A stretch of 64,000 nucleotides of DNA from a virus. Shown piece after piece: positions 38,697 through 47,225 of the stretch. The position numbers and the translations under genes are program-made. The notes under the pieces were generated by a model. The model searched no databases and was not told where the DNA came from. It saw nothing but the letters and a program-made list of their open reading frames with translations. Each line of letters starts with the position of its first letter. The stretch's first letter is position 1. The stretch lies in IMG/VR virus record IMGVR_UViG_3300002052_000001, positions 124,001-188,000 of that record; one strand, written 5' to 3'.

Positions 38697-39887
38697 ATGG
38701 AGGTCGATACCGTAGCAGCCATCCTCCGTGGTGTAGGCGCGGAGCAGGTGAGGGTCGTGTCCCATGAGAAGGTGACCTGCTGTTGCCCGCTCGCCTGGTG
38801 GACGCATCCGAAGGGGCGGGACAGTCGGCCGTCAATGGTGGTCTTCACTGAAGGGGAGCGCGGCCGACCTATTTACACGTGCCTGTCCTGTCACGACCGG
38901 GGCTCGCTGCGGGACATGCTGCTGTTTCTCTGGACGCGAGGGAAAGATACGTTCCGGTGGATCGAGGTGCTCGACGGCGATGCCTCAATTGAGAAGGCGC
39001 GGTCGAAGGCCGAGAAGCTGAGGGCGGAGTTCAAGCGCGATTCCAGGCAGGGCTTCAACCCGCTGACGGTCCGACACCGGCAGGCTCCGGAGAGACCATT
39101 TTATGACTACCAGGCGGTCGAAGAAGCCGAGAAAGAGGTCCGGGAGGTGTCCTGGGAGGTCTACGAGCCATACGCCGGTAGTGTGCCCCGCTACGCCCTG
39201 GACGACCGGGGCCTGACCATCGAGACCTGCAAGGAGTGGGAGCTGGGCCACGACAAGGAGATGAAGCGGCTGCTCTTTCCCATCCGGGATCGGAAGGGCC
39301 GTCTGGTGGCCATTTCCGGCCGGATCTATGTCGATGACTGTCCACGGTGCGGCGGGGCCTGGATTCGGCCATGCGAGAGCTGTGGGGAGCCTGAATCGGC
39401 ACATTTTATGGAGGAGGAGCTGCGGTGCGCTGACGGAGGCACCTACCGACCGACGCGGCCGTGCTGCTCGCGGTGCGGGATGATGCAGCCGCCGAAGTAT
39501 TTGCACTCCAAGGGCTTTCCGCGCCGGGTCATCCTGTACGGCGAGCACCGCCAGGAAACGGCCCCGGACGGCCGGGTGTACGTGGTTGAAGGGCACCTGG
39601 ACATGATCAAGATGTGGCAGGCCGGGTACCGGCCAGTGGTGGCGCTTCTGGGCTCGCATCCGAGTCCGCTCCAGGTGGAGAAGCTGATCAGGATGTGGTC
39701 GAAGATCATCGTGGTGCCAGACGGTAACGAAGCGGGCTGGGAGATGGGGCAGCGTATCGAGAAGATGGTTGCGAAGAGAGTGCCGGTGACAGTTAAAAAG
39801 CTGGAAAACAACCTCGATCCGGGCAAGATGACTGACGACCAATTTTTAGCCCTGCTGGGGCCTCCGCCCTTTGCAAAGGCTGCTTGA
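38697..39887 (+). CDS. DNA primase (DnaG-type, CHC2 plus TOPRIM)
   Basis: The product has 396 residues. The N-terminal zinc finger has CCCPLAWW...YTCLSCHDRGS. The TOPRIM domain has VYVVEGHLDMIKM (catalytic Glu) and KIIVVPDGNEAGW (Asp-x-Asn). A large extra zinc module with eight Cys (CPRCGGAW, CESCG, CCSRCG) sits between, about residues 210-265, which is unusual. It synthesises RNA primers beside the helicase. Confidence 0.88.
   Translation: MEVDTVAAILRGVGAEQVRVVSHEKVTCCCPLAWWTHPKGRDSRPSMVVFTEGERGRPIYTCLSCHDRGSLRDMLLFLWTRGKDTFRWIEVLDGDASIEKARSKAEKLRAEFKRDSRQGFNPLTVRHRQAPERPFYDYQAVEEAEKEVREVSWEVYEPYAGSVPRYALDDRGLTIETCKEWELGHDKEMKRLLFPIRDRKGRLVAISGRIYVDDCPRCGGAWIRPCESCGEPESAHFMEEELRCADGGTYRPTRPCCSRCGMMQPPKYLHSKGFPRRVILYGEHRQETAPDGRVYVVEGHLDMIKMWQAGYRPVVALLGSHPSPLQVEKLIRMWSKIIVVPDGNEAGWEMGQRIEKMVAKRVPVTVKKLENNLDPGKMTDDQFLALLGPPPFAKAA
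39868..39879. promoter_or_regulatory. Operator-like palindrome upstream of SSB promoter
   Basis: CCTTTGCAAAGG, a perfect 12-bp palindrome with core TTTGCAAA, 5 bp before the -35 box. Confidence 0.5.
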
Positions 39888-39912
39888 CAAAGGGCTTATA
39901 TGCTATAATAAT
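39884..39912 (+). promoter_or_regulatory. sigma70-type promoter for the SSB gene
   Basis: TTGACA at 39884 and a TATAATAAT stretch at 39904-39912 that offers a -10 box with 16-17 bp spacing. Confidence 0.75.
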
Positions 39913-39921
39913 CGTTATTCT

Positions 39922-39938
39922 GTTTGCAGATTGCAAAC
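39922..39938. promoter_or_regulatory. Operator-like inverted repeat downstream of SSB promoter
   Basis: GTTTGCAGATTGCAAAC, two 7-bp arms around 3 bp, just past the expected transcription start. A further TTGCAAAG half follows at 39940. Confidence 0.55.
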
Positions 39939-39981
39939 GTTGCAAAGCTGTTCTGGTTGAACACGTACAAGGAGGAACAAT

Positions 39982-40770
39982 ATGAGCTGGATGGGGTCTG
40001 GCTGGGGTAGTCTCGACTCAGCATGGGACAATGTAGGTAATGGTGACCGGGGGCAACGGCGTGTGTGGATACCGCCTACGCAGACAAACCGGTTGTTGTT
40101 CCTGGAAGACGATCCAACCACTCTGTGGGAACACAACTACAAGTGGGGGAACCGGAAGTGGCGTAACTGGGAGCCGTGCGTTACGCGCAACAAGCTCGGG
40201 CCGGAGTGTCCGATTTGTGATGCGTGGGACGACCGTTATCCCTACTTCGCGGGGCTGTTGACCGTTATCAATATGACGGCCTGGTTCACCAAGAAAACCA
40301 AGGTGGAGGTCAACTTTCAGCGGGAGATTTTCGCGCCGAAGTTGGGCGGCGACAAGAAGCCCGGCGTGCTCAAGAAGGTCCGGAAGATGTGCGAGAAGCA
40401 GGGTCGATTGCGCGGCTACGTTTACGATGTTGAACGGCCGGGCGAGAAGACCGAAAGCTGCGGCAGCGAGTTTGAGCTGGTGGAGGTGATCGAGCCAGGC
40501 GATATTAAGACGTATGCGATGGACCAGCTTAATGCCTACGCCAAGCGGCTCAACGAGAACGTGGAGAAGGACAAGCGGACTACCACGGAGAAGCTCTGGG
40601 AGCGCAATCCCTGGGAACCGTTCGATTTCAGCGAGGTCATCAATCCGCTTCCCATCGAGAAGCTAAAGGAGATGTTTTCCAAGGGCGGCGGCGCGACCGC
40701 AGCCGGTGAGGACGGGCCGCCCGATGAGCCCGAAGACAATGCGGGCCTTGACGATGACATCCCGTATTAG
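39982..40770 (+). CDS. Single-stranded DNA-binding protein (phage gp32-like)
   Basis: The product has 262 residues. The core is aromatic/basic and has a Cys cluster (CVTRNKLGPECPICDAW) that could bind zinc as in T4 gp32. The C terminus is Gly-rich then strongly acidic (DEPEDNAGLDDDIPY), the classic SSB tail for partner binding. It has its own promoter with flanking operators, unlike its neighbours. Confidence 0.8.
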   Translation: MSWMGSGWGSLDSAWDNVGNGDRGQRRVWIPPTQTNRLLFLEDDPTTLWEHNYKWGNRKWRNWEPCVTRNKLGPECPICDAWDDRYPYFAGLLTVINMTAWFTKKTKVEVNFQREIFAPKLGGDKKPGVLKKVRKMCEKQGRLRGYVYDVERPGEKTESCGSEFELVEVIEPGDIKTYAMDQLNAYAKRLNENVEKDKRTTTEKLWERNPWEPFDFSEVINPLPIEKLKEMFSKGGGATAAGEDGPPDEPEDNAGLDDDIPY

Positions 40771-40807
40771 TAGTTTTCTATAAAACGTCGTGTTACCATC
40801 TCTGGTT

Positions 40808-41380
40808 ATGGGATGGTCTCACGGTAAGCAGTGGTCTGAAGCGGAGATACGACAGCAGCTCGCGTTACACGTGGCTGAGTTTGGGAGGATGCCTTCAGCG
40901 AGTGAGCTAAGGGAGCGCGGGGGCAACGATCTGGCATGTGCCCTTTCTCGTCACGGTGGTTTTCGGTTTTGGGCATCTCGAATCGGGGTTGGTGTGAAAG
41001 AGTCAGAGACGCATCGGGGTATTAAATGGGAAGATCGTGAGGCGGATTTTTTTGCTGAGATGGGTTTTGAGGTCGAGCGCCAGACCACAAAGTCTCCTTT
41101 CGATCTTCTCGTGAATGGAAGCCGTGTCGACGTTAAGACCTCTACGCTGAACAGCACCGGGTGGTATCAGTTCGGGAGCATCAAAAGGTGCGAGGACTGC
41201 GATTTTCTGGACCTTCTGTGCATCGAGGACGACAGGCTCCTGGCACGGTTCATTGTTCCCGCTGAAAAAGCCCGTGTAACGACAATATCTATGATGCCGT
41301 CAACGCTGGAGGGGCTGGGAAAGTATGCGGCTTTTCTGGACGCAACGAACTTGTTGGCGGAAGAGACGCGGTTAAAATGA
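40808..41380 (+). CDS. Free-standing PD-(D/E)XK endonuclease, probably homing type
   Basis: The product has 190 residues from ATG 40808. An N-terminal DNA-binding-like region precedes the nuclease core FFAEMGFEVERQTTKSPFDLLVNGSRVDVKTS, giving D and D-x-K. CEDCDFLDLLCI follows. It sits alone between SSB and helicase, and lower GC suggests a mobile gene. Confidence 0.7.
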   Translation: MGWSHGKQWSEAEIRQQLALHVAEFGRMPSASELRERGGNDLACALSRHGGFRFWASRIGVGVKESETHRGIKWEDREADFFAEMGFEVERQTTKSPFDLLVNGSRVDVKTSTLNSTGWYQFGSIKRCEDCDFLDLLCIEDDRLLARFIVPAEKARVTTISMMPSTLEGLGKYAAFLDATNLLAEETRLK

Positions 41381-41444
41381 TTCGCTCCCCGTCACCTGAG
41401 CCCATAGGCGTTTCCCCCCCCAGCGCCTGCTCGGTGGCGGGGGG

Positions 41445-41460
41445 TGTTTCACGTGAAACA
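41445..41460. other. parS-like site 3 (perfect)
   Basis: TGTTTCACGTGAAACA, identical to site 1. It ends on the first base of the ATG at 41460, so a bound protein would cover the translation start. Confidence 0.75.
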
Positions 41461-43289
41461 TGAAAGTACGGATCGCAGGAATGGCGTGGCTCCCGAAGAC
41501 CGACCTGGGAGCAGAGGGTGTTGCCTACTTCAAGAAGGCGCTCCGTATCGTGCCGCGCAAGTCGCTGGCTTTCGATGATACGCCGCCGACGCCCATCGAG
41601 TGCTGGTCGGAGACCCCCACCGAGTTCGGCATTCCGAGGGACTACTTCTTCGCCACGGCCCAGCAGGAGCACGACATCGTGTGGGACATGGCCTGCGGGG
41701 ACTTTGTGGAGTACGAAAGCCGGATTCTCCATGAGGGGGTGTACGCGGAGCAGGGCCGCGTTGTCGAGGCCGTTCTGGATTGGTTTGAGGGCGTCCAGGC
41801 GGTAAACCCGATGACCGTCGGGAAGCACCTGGGGGCGATTGTCCGGGCCGATCCCGGCTTCGGGAAGACCAACACGGCGTTGTCGATCGTTCACCGGCTC
41901 GGGATGACGGCAGTGGTGATTGTCCACAAAGAGCGTCTGATGGTGCAGTGGCAGCAGCGCGTCGAGAAGTTTCTGCCGGGGGCGCGGGTAGGCATTGTCC
42001 AGGAGAGCAAGTGCCAGTTCGAGGACCGGGATATTGTGGTAGCGATGGCCCAGTCGCTTGCCCTGGAGGGGCAGAATGGCAAGCGCCGGTATCCGCAGGA
42101 GTTCTACAATTGGCCCGGCATCCTGGTGGTCGATGAGGTGCACCGAATCGGCGCGCCTACCTGGTCTCCGATTCCAAAGATGTTCGGGTCCCAGTTCCGG
42201 CTCGGGCTGTCGGCGACGCCCCGGCGTAACGATGGCGCGGATGATGTGTTCTGGTGGCACATTGGCCAGATCCGGTATTCCGCCGAGACTAAAATGCCGA
42301 TTCCGAACGTGCGGATGGTTGAGAGCAGGTCCAGAGGGCCGGGCATCATGCGGGAGAAGAATGCCGCCATCCCGATTGTCATCAACATCCTGACCAGGCT
42401 GACCTGGCGCAACAGGGTGATCATCTCCGAGATTGTGAAGGCCCTGAGATCACCTCATCAGAGGAAGCTGATGGTATTGTCCGAGCGTCTGGAGCATCTT
42501 CGGGAACTGGACCAGATGTTGCGGGAAGCCTGCGAGGGGGAGGACCTGAAGGATGTTACCACGGGCTTCTACGTCGGTGAGTGGTTTACCGGTGAGCAGC
42601 CCCCGCGTCTGATGAAGGGCTATTGGACGATGGATGACGAAGGCCGTGAGCGCGCCATTAAGACCATTTTCGAGAGCTTCAAGCGTCGCCGGGCTTTGAG
42701 GGGTGAGAAGGATGAGAACGGTCGCAGACACATCTTGCTGGAAAAAGACCGGTGGCTTGATCTGGACGGCCTGTACGAGTGGAATCCAGAGCCGCCTAAC
42801 GGCATAAACCCGGAGCAGTGGGGAGAGAAGAGGGAAAAGATTGTGCTGGCGGCGGATTCTCTCTTGTTCAAAATCGCCAAGGAGTTCGGGATCGCCCAGA
42901 AAAAGGTCGAGAAGAAGCGGCCGGTGACTGAGGCAGAGCTGTACGAGGCCGAACGCGCCAGGGTCATGTGGGTTACCTACCAAATGTGCGGCGAGGGCAT
43001 CGACCAGCCAGCGGTAGATACCCTGGGATTTGCCTCGCCGGTTAGCGACGCGGAGCAGGCTTTTGGCCGTGTGCGTCGGTTCTGCGTACCGGTGTCCGAA
43101 GGCGGAGAATCGACGCCGGAGATGTGCGAGCACTATTGCTCGTGGCGTGCCGGGGAGTGCAAGGCTAAGCCCAGGACAATGGTTTTTGACATCGTGGACA
43201 GAAATATCTTGTTGGCCCAGAAGCGTCGAAAAAGCCGGATGGAATTCTATCGTTCGGTGAAGGCCAAGGTTGGCGGTGCGATATCTTGA
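41460..43289 (+). CDS. UvsW-like superfamily 2 helicase
   Basis: The product has 609 residues. Walker A is in VRADPGFGKTNTAL, DEVH-type Walker B in ILVVDEVHRIGA, motif III in GLSATPRR, and a C-terminal helicase half includes AEQAFGRVRRF. T4 UvsW unwinds branched DNA and R-loops. The start may be ATG 41460 or ATG 41481 after GCAGGA. An insertion with extra Cys (EMCEHYCSWRAGECK) is near the C terminus. Confidence 0.88.
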   Translation: MKVRIAGMAWLPKTDLGAEGVAYFKKALRIVPRKSLAFDDTPPTPIECWSETPTEFGIPRDYFFATAQQEHDIVWDMACGDFVEYESRILHEGVYAEQGRVVEAVLDWFEGVQAVNPMTVGKHLGAIVRADPGFGKTNTALSIVHRLGMTAVVIVHKERLMVQWQQRVEKFLPGARVGIVQESKCQFEDRDIVVAMAQSLALEGQNGKRRYPQEFYNWPGILVVDEVHRIGAPTWSPIPKMFGSQFRLGLSATPRRNDGADDVFWWHIGQIRYSAETKMPIPNVRMVESRSRGPGIMREKNAAIPIVINILTRLTWRNRVIISEIVKALRSPHQRKLMVLSERLEHLRELDQMLREACEGEDLKDVTTGFYVGEWFTGEQPPRLMKGYWTMDDEGRERAIKTIFESFKRRRALRGEKDENGRRHILLEKDRWLDLDGLYEWNPEPPNGINPEQWGEKREKIVLAADSLLFKIAKEFGIAQKKVEKKRPVTEAELYEAERARVMWVTYQMCGEGIDQPAVDTLGFASPVSDAEQAFGRVRRFCVPVSEGGESTPEMCEHYCSWRAGECKAKPRTMVFDIVDRNILLAQKRRKSRMEFYRSVKAKVGGAIS

Positions 43290-43313
43290 CAGTCGCATCC
43301 CATACGCTAAGAT
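43286..43313 (+). promoter_or_regulatory. sigma70-type promoter
   Basis: TTGACA at 43286, 16-bp spacer, TAAGAT at 43308. It precedes the MerR-like gene at 43339. Confidence 0.7.
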
Positions 43314-43338
43314 ATCTTGAAAAAGGAGGCTTCACTGG

Positions 43339-43878
43339 ATGGCGAACCCACCCGGTTACTTCGAGGACTATTACGAGAAGAACAAGCGCAAAATAAACAG
43401 GAAAAGGAAGAAGCGGTATCACACAGATCCAGAATATCGGGAGCGTGTGTTGAAGGCTTCCCAGAATTACCGGGACAGGAAGCGGAGCGAGAAGGAGGTT
43501 CCGGCAAGGGTGCCTCGGTATCAGGTTCCTCGGGAATTCGATGTTCAGGGAGGGAAGATTCAGCTTCTATCCGTTGGTTTCTTTGCCTTGTTTCTGGGTC
43601 GTAGTGTGCAGTCTATCAACCACTGGGAGAAGACGAAGCCTAAGCTCCTGCCGATTACGCCGTACCGGGATAGGAGAGGTTTCCGGTACTACACCATCGA
43701 GATGATGCAGGTGGTGAAGGACGTGATCGGTGAAAAGCGCCGCCTGTTTCCTGTGGATGAGGCGATGTATCACGAGATCAAGAGGAGGTGGCGCGAGCTT
43801 GGTGTGCCCGTGAACTATCAAAGGAAAAAACTCAAACCGGCGTTGAAGGCGACGGTAGTGAAGGAGAAGGCATCATAA
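43339..43878 (+). CDS. MerR-like DNA-binding protein
   Basis: The product has 179 residues. A very basic N terminus precedes a winged-HTH of MerR type: LLSVGFFALFLGRSVQSINHWEK, then PITPYRDRRGFRYYTIEMM. Likely a phage regulator with its own promoter. It overlaps the next gene (TAATG). Confidence 0.7.
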   Translation: MANPPGYFEDYYEKNKRKINRKRKKRYHTDPEYRERVLKASQNYRDRKRSEKEVPARVPRYQVPREFDVQGGKIQLLSVGFFALFLGRSVQSINHWEKTKPKLLPITPYRDRRGFRYYTIEMMQVVKDVIGEKRRLFPVDEAMYHEIKRRWRELGVPVNYQRKKLKPALKATVVKEKAS

Positions 43879-44213
43879 TGGCGAAGGCGAAAGAGCAGGA
43901 GCGACTGGTGATTGTCAGAGTGGACAACCGATTTGTCCACGGTGACGGTACCGAGACCTGTATCACGGCAGAAGATGAAGTGGTCGAGGTCAAGAAGTTC
44001 GAGACCACGCCCGCTGTTGTGCGACGGGGATACGGCCTCACACTGAACCAGGGGAACTACGAGTCGGCCAGGATTGACGTGAGTGTGGAAGTGCCCTGCT
44101 ACCTGTCGGATATAGCCAAGGCTGATAAATGGGCTGCCCAATTCTGCGAGGACCGCGTTCGGAAAGAGGTTGCGGAAGCACGGGGACACAAAGGAAAGAC
44201 GGGGCCTATCTAG
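43878..44213 (+). CDS. Hypothetical protein before the recombinase
   Basis: The product has 111 residues from ATG 43878. RLVIVRVDNRFVHGDG and a CYLSDIAKADKWAAQFC segment; no family assigned. It is co-transcribed with the RecA-like gene and may be its mediator, which is only a guess from position. Confidence 0.6.
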   Translation: MAKAKEQERLVIVRVDNRFVHGDGTETCITAEDEVVEVKKFETTPAVVRRGYGLTLNQGNYESARIDVSVEVPCYLSDIAKADKWAAQFCEDRVRKEVAEARGHKGKTGPI

Positions 44214-44228
44214 CCAGGGAGAGTCCAG

Positions 44229-45500
44229 GTGCCGGGGAAGCTCGTAATCTTCGCCAAGAACGCGAAGAAGAAGTACGGCGGAGTTGTGGGCCGGGCCGAT
44301 ACAACGCCTTCCGATGACCGGCGGTTGCCATCTGGATCGTTTGCGCTCGACCGTGCTCTTGGTGGCGGCTGGCGTGTAGGTTGGGCGCATTCGGTGTACG
44401 GCGCGAAGTCTGGCGGTAAGACCACCACCACCATCCGAGCGCTCGCCATCGCACAGGATCACTGTCGCAACTGTTACCGGCTAGCTCAGAATGTCGAGGC
44501 GGTACCTCCCAGTAAGGAGGATTTGGCAGAGGATCCGGAGGCCAGGTGGAGCGCCAAAGGGGAGTGTACTTGCTTCGCGGATGGGCTTTACAAACCCGAT
44601 GAACCGCAAAAGGAGAAGGACGAGAAGGAGAAAAGTTACAAGGAGCGCGTGGCCAAATGGCGCAAGAAGCTGGAGAAAAACAGCTATGAGGAGTTGGTGT
44701 GTGTCTGGATCGATCCAGAGGGGACATTCGATAAAAAGTACGCTGCCAAGCTCGGGCTGGATACCCGGCGTGTGCTCTACATCCGGCCGGAGTCGGCGGA
44801 AGAAGGCATCGATCTCATGCACGCTGTGGTGTGTACCGTCGAGGCCGATTTCCTGGCTCTGGATTCGATAGCTCAGCTTGTGCCGACGGCGGAGCTGGTG
44901 GAATCGACAACGGAATGGCAGCAAGGTCTCCATGCGCGGTTGATGAACAAAGCTGTGCGCAAGCTCGTGTCCGGCTCATCGATGGTGGCGCGGGAGAAGC
45001 GGGCCATTACGCAGATTTGGGTTAACCAGATGCGCGAGAAGATCGGTACCAGATTTCGTGATCCCACCGTGAAGCCCGGTGGTAAGGGTCAGGAATTCGC
45101 GGTCTGTGCCGAAATTAAATTCGCTGATGGCGCAGTGAAATATGTCGAGGACGTGTATGGCAGTACGGACAAGAAAGAGATTGATCGGGTTCCGGTTGAG
45201 GAGACCTTTTACTTCGAGGTGACCAAGAACAAGACCGCTGGCACGAAGAAGGTCAACGGGTTCTATACCCAGTCGATGCGGGCCAAGGATATGGGGCGTG
45301 TGATTGAAGAAGATGACGTTTTCAAGCGCCTTATGCACTCTCCGTTGGTCCGGCAGAATAAGAAAGTGAAGAGGTACTACTTACTGGATCGGGAATACAC
45401 TACTCAAAAAGCTCTCAAGATTGACTTGAAGGACGACCCGGCTTTTTTCGATGCCGTGAAAAAGGAGCTGCTCAGAGAACTTCTGGAGGGGGAGCGATGA
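44229..45500 (+). CDS. RecA/UvsX-like recombinase
   Basis: The product has 423 residues from GTG 44229. It has Walker A in VYGAKSGGKTTTTIRAL, a glycine-rich start LDRALGGGWRVG, and Walker B in ADFLALDSIAQLV. L2-type loop region VNQMREKIGTRF follows. A Cys-rich insertion (HCRNCYRL...CTCFADG) between Walker A and B is unusual for RecA and could bind zinc. It drives strand exchange for phage recombination. Confidence 0.85.
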   Translation: MPGKLVIFAKNAKKKYGGVVGRADTTPSDDRRLPSGSFALDRALGGGWRVGWAHSVYGAKSGGKTTTTIRALAIAQDHCRNCYRLAQNVEAVPPSKEDLAEDPEARWSAKGECTCFADGLYKPDEPQKEKDEKEKSYKERVAKWRKKLEKNSYEELVCVWIDPEGTFDKKYAAKLGLDTRRVLYIRPESAEEGIDLMHAVVCTVEADFLALDSIAQLVPTAELVESTTEWQQGLHARLMNKAVRKLVSGSSMVAREKRAITQIWVNQMREKIGTRFRDPTVKPGGKGQEFAVCAEIKFADGAVKYVEDVYGSTDKKEIDRVPVEETFYFEVTKNKTAGTKKVNGFYTQSMRAKDMGRVIEEDDVFKRLMHSPLVRQNKKVKRYYLLDREYTTQKALKIDLKDDPAFFDAVKKELLRELLEGER

Positions 45501-45940
45501 TCTCGAAGGGAAAGGTTCCCCCTCTTCTTCAAGATGAGGGGGAGCAGAAGCGGCGCGAGTCCTATCACCGGCGGCCCCGGAAGCAGGAGAAAAAGGTTGC
45601 CAAGGCCCTGGGCGGCCGACGGCAGCCGGGGTCCGGCGCGTTTGGTTCGCTCAAGGGCGATGTGAAACGCGAGCATGAAGGGTTCCCGCTGCTGGTCGAG
45701 TGCAAACGGACGGGGAAATTGAGCTTGCGTCTGGAGGTTTCGCACCTGACAAAGATTACCAATGAGGCGCTGGCCTCCGGGAGGCACCCGGCGCTCGCTG
45801 TCCAGTTTGATGAGCACATAGTAGGCGGGGTAGCCCGGCATCGTGGTGAAGAACCGGCTAGCACAGATTGGATTGCGGTGCCGTTGATGACCTTCCAGGC
45901 GATGCTGGAGGCCCTTGGGGAGAAGGGGCTGGATTTGTGA
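45497..45940 (+). CDS. PD-(D/E)XK nuclease, Holliday-junction-resolvase-like
   Basis: The product has 147 residues. GGRRQPGSGAFGSLKGDV gives the Asp and FPLLVECKRT the E-x-K, with SLRLEVSHLTKITNEAL as in Hjc-type resolvases. It overlaps the RecA-like gene by 4 bases. Likely resolves recombination intermediates. Confidence 0.75.
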   Translation: MISKGKVPPLLQDEGEQKRRESYHRRPRKQEKKVAKALGGRRQPGSGAFGSLKGDVKREHEGFPLLVECKRTGKLSLRLEVSHLTKITNEALASGRHPALAVQFDEHIVGGVARHRGEEPASTDWIAVPLMTFQAMLEALGEKGLDL

Positions 45941-46311
45941 GCGCCGTTGTATCGGATAGCCTCCAGAAGGTTGTGCAGAAGATTTCCAAAGGAAAGCAGC
46001 CGGATTGGAATGCTTATGAGCTTGTGGGTGAGCCCTGGGAGCGCGTGTCGAAAATTATCGTGAGTGAGCTGGACGAGATGAAAGGGCACGGCGTTGGCAG
46101 GCCCCTGGCGGCCCTCCAGGAGTGGGCTATGAAAGAGGCGTTGAAGGCGGACGCTGACAAGTCGGACAAACTCTTGATGGCTCTGCATACGACGGCGCTG
46201 TGGCTGACGAGTGCCAGAATTCTGGCCGAGCAGTATGCTGAGAAGAAGGACAACCACACCCGGAAGGTGATGGAGCGGCTCGGACTGCTTAAGAAGAGGA
46301 AGGCGGACTGA
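45937..46311 (+). CDS. Hypothetical protein
   Basis: The product has 124 residues from GTG 45937, overlapping the previous stop. Helical, no motif. Its stop overlaps the next start at 46311, so it belongs to the recombination operon. Confidence 0.6.
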   Translation: MSAVVSDSLQKVVQKISKGKQPDWNAYELVGEPWERVSKIIVSELDEMKGHGVGRPLAALQEWAMKEALKADADKSDKLLMALHTTALWLTSARILAEQYAEKKDNHTRKVMERLGLLKKRKAD

Positions 46312-47225
46312 TGGGTATTGCAGATGTACTCGATGACGTGAGGGCGCAGCGGCAGGACAGCGAGTTTCTGCTGCCGCTCTTGTTGGAGAACCTGTACAGC
46401 AGCCGGGAGGTGCCCCCACCGGGGCCGGACACCTGGTTCAGCATAAGTAAAGCTCCCGTCTTGTGTCCCCGCGCAATGGTGATGGTTAACCGGCTCAGGG
46501 TGCCGATGGTGGATGAGGTAGACGCCCTGGGTCGTTGGCGTATGGACAAGGGGACGGCCATGCACGCGGTTATCCAGGAGCTGTGGCTGGGGCCGCTGGG
46601 CTGGCTTCTGGGCGGCTGGCGGTGCCCCGCGTGCGGGCACGTGCACGGGACGGATTTTGAAACGGAGCCGCCTTTCTGGATAGCGGACCGGGCGACCTGG
46701 GTGACGCCGCAGACCTCTGTGAAGATGCCGGACGAGTGCTCGCAGTGCGAGTTCAAGAACCATCCGATGGAGCCGTTTCATTACGTGGAGCCCTGGGTGC
46801 ACGACCCTCATCTAAAGGTTCGGGGCCGTACGGACGGTCTGCTGAAGCTCCCGGCGTACTACCCCGAGTTTCTCGATATAAAGACGACTGGTAACCTGGA
46901 TCGGGTGCGGACGGCACCGTGGCCAGCCGATGTCACCCAGCTTCAGTGGTACATGGGGCCGAGTAAATGTCGGCGCGGGCGGTTGTTGTATGTGAACCCT
47001 GGGGCCAAGACCCTGGAGGAAGGAGTGGTGGAGCATAAGGTCAGTTTCGACCCAAAATTGATGCACAAGGAGAAGGAGAAATTTCGTGGTCTCAGAGAAG
47101 CGCTCGCGGATAAAACCAAGCCGATCCCGGATTGTCCGTATGGAGGAAAAAGCCCGTACGGGGAGTGCAATTGCGTCGAGGTGGCGATGCTCTGGGCCAG
47201 TAATGGGGGTCGCCCTATCACTTGA
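46311..47225 (+). CDS. Cas4/RecB-like exonuclease
   Basis: The product has 304 residues. The nuclease core reads VRGRTDGLLKLP, then FLDIKTTGN (D...D-x-K), and QLQWYM. A first Cys (VLCPR) and a final cluster (CPYGGKSPYGECNC) match the iron-sulfur binding set of Cas4/AddB-type enzymes. A zinc pair (CPACGH, CSQCEF) is inserted. It probably processes DNA ends for recombination. Confidence 0.75.
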   Translation: MGIADVLDDVRAQRQDSEFLLPLLLENLYSSREVPPPGPDTWFSISKAPVLCPRAMVMVNRLRVPMVDEVDALGRWRMDKGTAMHAVIQELWLGPLGWLLGGWRCPACGHVHGTDFETEPPFWIADRATWVTPQTSVKMPDECSQCEFKNHPMEPFHYVEPWVHDPHLKVRGRTDGLLKLPAYYPEFLDIKTTGNLDRVRTAPWPADVTQLQWYMGPSKCRRGRLLYVNPGAKTLEEGVVEHKVSFDPKLMHKEKEKFRGLREALADKTKPIPDCPYGGKSPYGECNCVEVAMLWASNGGRPIT

